Shown: positions 43,855 to 45,000 of the stretch, piece after piece
How positions within the stretch are numbered: the first letter of the stretch is position 1
How the letters are laid out: every line of letters starts with the position of its first letter
NCBI GenBank assembly: GCA_008000375.1
Contig: SMOI01000222.1
Span: 1 to 45,000 of the forward strand
Source of the DNA: Poteriospumella lacustris
Lineage: Eukaryota; Sar; Chrysophyceae; Chromulinales; Dinobryaceae
Length of the DNA: 45,000 bases
Reading direction: 5' to 3'
The notes under the pieces: model-generated
Told to the model about the DNA's origin: nothing
The model's database searches: none
What the model saw: only the letters and a program-made list of their open reading frames with translations
Made by a program: the position numbers and the translations under genes

Positions 43855-44193
43855 ATGATTCGCGTAAAACGAGGAAATGTTGCTTTAAAAAGAAGAAAAA
43901 AATATTTTCGCCTAGCAAAAGGCTATGTTGGCTCAAATTCTAGACTGTCAACTTTCGCGGCAGAGCAAGTTGTTCAAAGCTTACAATTTGCTTATATTGG
44001 TAGAAAATTAAAAAAACGAAATTTTCGCAAAATATGGATCTATAGAATTAATGCAGCAAGCCGTGCTTTGTGCTCTACATATTCTAAAGTTATTGGAAAA
44101 TTAAAAAAAGAAAATATCTTTCTAGATCGAAAAATGTTAGCATTTTTAGCTTTTCAAGACTTTAAAGCTTTTAAACTTTTGCTTAATGCTTAG
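43855..44193 (+). CDS. rpl20: 50S ribosomal protein L20
   Basis: bL20 is an early assembly protein of the large subunit. It shows RVKRGNVALKRRKKYFRLAKGYVGSNSRLSTFAAEQVVQSLQFAYIGRKLKKRNFRKIWIYRINAASR, a strong match. At 112 aa it is full length. Its stop codon lies in the loop of a hairpin. Confidence 0.97.
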   Translation: MIRVKRGNVALKRRKKYFRLAKGYVGSNSRLSTFAAEQVVQSLQFAYIGRKLKKRNFRKIWIYRINAASRALCSTYSKVIGKLKKENIFLDRKMLAFLAFQDFKAFKLLLNA

Positions 44194-44207
44194 AATATAA
44201 GCAAAAG
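44176..44207. terminator. Hairpin enclosing the rpl20 stop codon
   Basis: CTTTTGCTTA (44176-44185) pairs perfectly with TAAGCAAAAG (44198-44207). The rpl20 stop (44191-44193) lies in the 12-base loop. Confidence 0.55.
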
Positions 44208-44228
44208 CTTTTAACTTTAATCAACTAA

Positions 44229-44257
44229 TTGACAATAAAAGAAAATGTATGTAATAA
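44229..44257 (+). promoter_or_regulatory. Candidate promoter for trnT
   Basis: A perfect TTGACA (44229-44234) is followed after 17 bases by TAATAA (44252-44257). trnT begins 33 bases further on. Confidence 0.5.
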
Positions 44258-44289
44258 TGAAATTTAATTTTTTATTACTTACTTCTTAT

Positions 44290-44362
44290 GCTGGTGTAGC
44301 TCAATTGGCAGAGCGCCTGACTTGTAATCAGGAGGTTGAGAGTTCAACTCTCTCTACTAGCT
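44290..44362 (+). tRNA. trnT(ugu): tRNA-Thr (UGU)
   Basis: Acceptor GCTGGTG pairs with TACTAGC (with one G-T pair), anticodon stem CCTGA/TCAGG with loop CTTGTAA (TGT), and T-arm GAGAG-TTCAACT-CTCTC. It converges on rps14. Confidence 0.95.
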
Positions 44363-44408
44363 TTTTGAACATATAGGTAATACTTTCAGTTTTTAGTAGT
44401 TTTTACTT

Positions 44409-44711
44409 TTACCAGCTAGATTTTTGAAGCCCCGGAATTAATCCTTGATGAGCCATTTCTCTTAAAGCATTTCGTGATAGGCCAAAAAAACGAAAATACC
44501 CTCTAGGTCGACCAGTTTTCCAGCATCTATTTTTTAATCGAACTTTTGAACTATTTTTAGGTAGTTTTTGAATTTCTGCAGAAATTCTTAATTTTTCATC
44601 AATAGATATACTTTTTTTTAGTGAATTCCTTAGTCTTAGCCTTTTAATTGCATATTTTTTAACTAAAACTTGTCGCTTTAGTTCTCTTTGTAGCATACTT
44701 TTTTTTGCCAT
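44409..44711 (-). CDS. rps14: 30S ribosomal protein S14
   Basis: uS14 lies in the small-subunit head. It reads [23 protein letters not shown] at the start and [40 protein letters not shown] at the end, a clear match. At 100 aa it is the long form without a zinc site (one Cys only). Its start lies 36 bases from the inferred inverted-repeat boundary, and the repeat-borne promoter at 44772-44799 points towards it. Confidence 0.97.
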   Translation of the reverse strand: MAKKSMLQRELKRQVLVKKYAIKRLRLRNSLKKSISIDEKLRISAEIQKLPKNSSKVRLKNRCWKTGRPRGYFRFFGLSRNALREMAHQGLIPGLQKSSW

Positions 44712-44746
44712 AAAATTTTAGATTTAAGTAAGATATTTAATTGTTA

Positions 44747-44823
44747 GATAAGCTCAAAATGCTTTAGTAATATAATATCATAAAAAGAGAACTTGTAAAA
44801 GCTTTTTATAGCCTAAATATGTG
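44747..44823. repeat. Inverted-repeat edge (right copy)
   Basis: These 77 bases are the exact reverse complement of 1-77, starting abruptly at 44747. The copy ends at 44823 only because the window starts at base 1, so the repeat may continue through trnY and beyond. It contains a nine-base stub of trnR(UCU), GATAAGCTC, at the boundary. Confidence 0.8.
44772..44799 (-). promoter_or_regulatory. Repeat-borne promoter facing rps14
   Basis: This is the inverted copy of the 25-52 promoter: TTTACA (44799-44794) and TATTAT (44777-44772) on the reverse strand. The predicted start near 44765 is about 54 bases before the rps14 ATG. Confidence 0.45.
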
Positions 44824-44859
44824 TGTTGCTAAGGCAAAAACTAAAAGAAAATATAAAAA

Positions 44860-44942
44860 GGGTTGATGCCCGAGTGGTTAAAGGGAATGGATTGTAAATC
44901 CATCGGCTTAGGCCTACATAGGTTCAAATCCTATTCAACCCA
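44860..44942 (+). tRNA. trnY(gua): tRNA-Tyr (GUA)
   Basis: Acceptor GGGTTGA pairs with TCAACCC, anticodon stem ATGGA/TCCAT with loop TTGTAAA-type (GTA), a long class II variable arm (CGGCTTAGGCCTACA) and T-arm ATAGG-TTCAAAT-CCTAT. If the inverted repeat extends this far, a second copy exists upstream of base 1. Confidence 0.94.
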
Positions 44943-45000
44943 TTTTTTTCTTGCAAATCATCGATATTTTTCAAACTTTAAAGCTTTTTTTTTTTATTTT

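Noticed and set aside
1-45000. Apicoplast or chromerid plastid
   Set aside because: The gene set includes dnaK, secY, petF, acpP, rpoA and rps20, which apicoplasts lack. Trp codons are TGG with trnW(CCA), and no gene is interrupted by TGA.
1-45000. CRISPR arrays, insertion sequences, phage or plasmid genes
   Set aside because: No spaced direct repeats, transposase, integrase or mobile-element ends are visible. The only direct repeat noted is the 12-base tandem at 25216-25240.

Overview
The window looks like the large single-copy region of an AT-rich plastid genome from a heterotrophic, non-photosynthetic alga of the red-plastid lineage. I think an ochrophyte (stramenopile) is most likely. 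The evidence is the complete red-type gene order dnaK | rpl3-rpl4-rpl23-rpl2-rps19-rpl22-rps3-rpl16-rpl29-rps17-rpl14-rpl24-rpl5-rps8-rpl6-rpl18-rps5-secY-rpl36-rps13-rps11-rpoA-rpl13-rps9-rpl31-rps12-rps7-tufA-rps10, together with rps20-rpoB-rpoC1-rpoC2-rps2, sufB-sufC, petF, acpP, ycf19 and a ClpC whose N-domain is encoded by a separate gene. Trp is encoded by TGG, no gene is interrupted by TGA, and there is a normal trnW(CCA), which argues against a chromerid or apicomplexan plastid. The species cannot be named from the sequence alone.

Layout: bases 1-77 are a perfect inverted copy of 44747-44823. I read these as the two ends of a larger inverted repeat that continues outside the window, so the unique region between them (78-44746) appears complete. 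From left to right it holds trnR(UCU) and dnaK (leftward); a 14-kb rightward superoperon of ribosomal proteins with secY, rpoA and tufA (2218-16640); petF (leftward); trnG and clpC; trnF, trnW, rpl11, rpl1 and rpl12; a 333-bp non-coding gap with palindromes and a GC-rich UUCG hairpin; an unknown membrane ORF and acpP (leftward); trnP; a block of seven leftward tRNAs (E, K, D, S, M, Q, R); rps16 and ycf19 (leftward); sufB-sufC (rightward); the leftward block rps20-rpoB-rpoC1-rpoC2-rps2; rpl33-rps18-trnI(CAU); rpl19 (leftward); a ClpN-like gene; trnH; rps4; trnL and trnC (leftward); rpl35-rpl20; trnT; rps14 (leftward); and finally the repeat edge with trnY.

I count 54 protein genes and 18 tRNA genes. 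No rRNA gene and no gene for a photosystem, cytochrome b6f, ATP synthase, Rubisco or pigment synthesis is present. Thirty-nine ribosomal proteins, the bacterial-type RNA polymerase, EF-Tu and the tRNAs form a gene-expression apparatus. The few non-housekeeping genes point to what the plastid is kept for: Fe-S cluster assembly (SufB, SufC), electron supply (ferredoxin), fatty-acid synthesis (ACP), protein folding and quality control (DnaK, ClpC, ClpN-like) and membrane insertion (SecY, with YggT/Ycf19). rRNAs and the missing tRNAs (Ala, Asn, Val, Ile-GAU, initiator Met, further Leu and Ser) are probably in the unseen inverted repeat or small single-copy region.

The least ordinary features are long perfect hairpins that enclose or touch the stop codons of many genes (the extreme case is a 22-bp stem at the rpoB end), large Lys-rich insertions in RpoB and RpoC1, an RpoA with no C-terminal domain, the split Clp ATPase, a 119-residue membrane ORF I cannot identify, and a candidate structured RNA in the one long non-coding gap.
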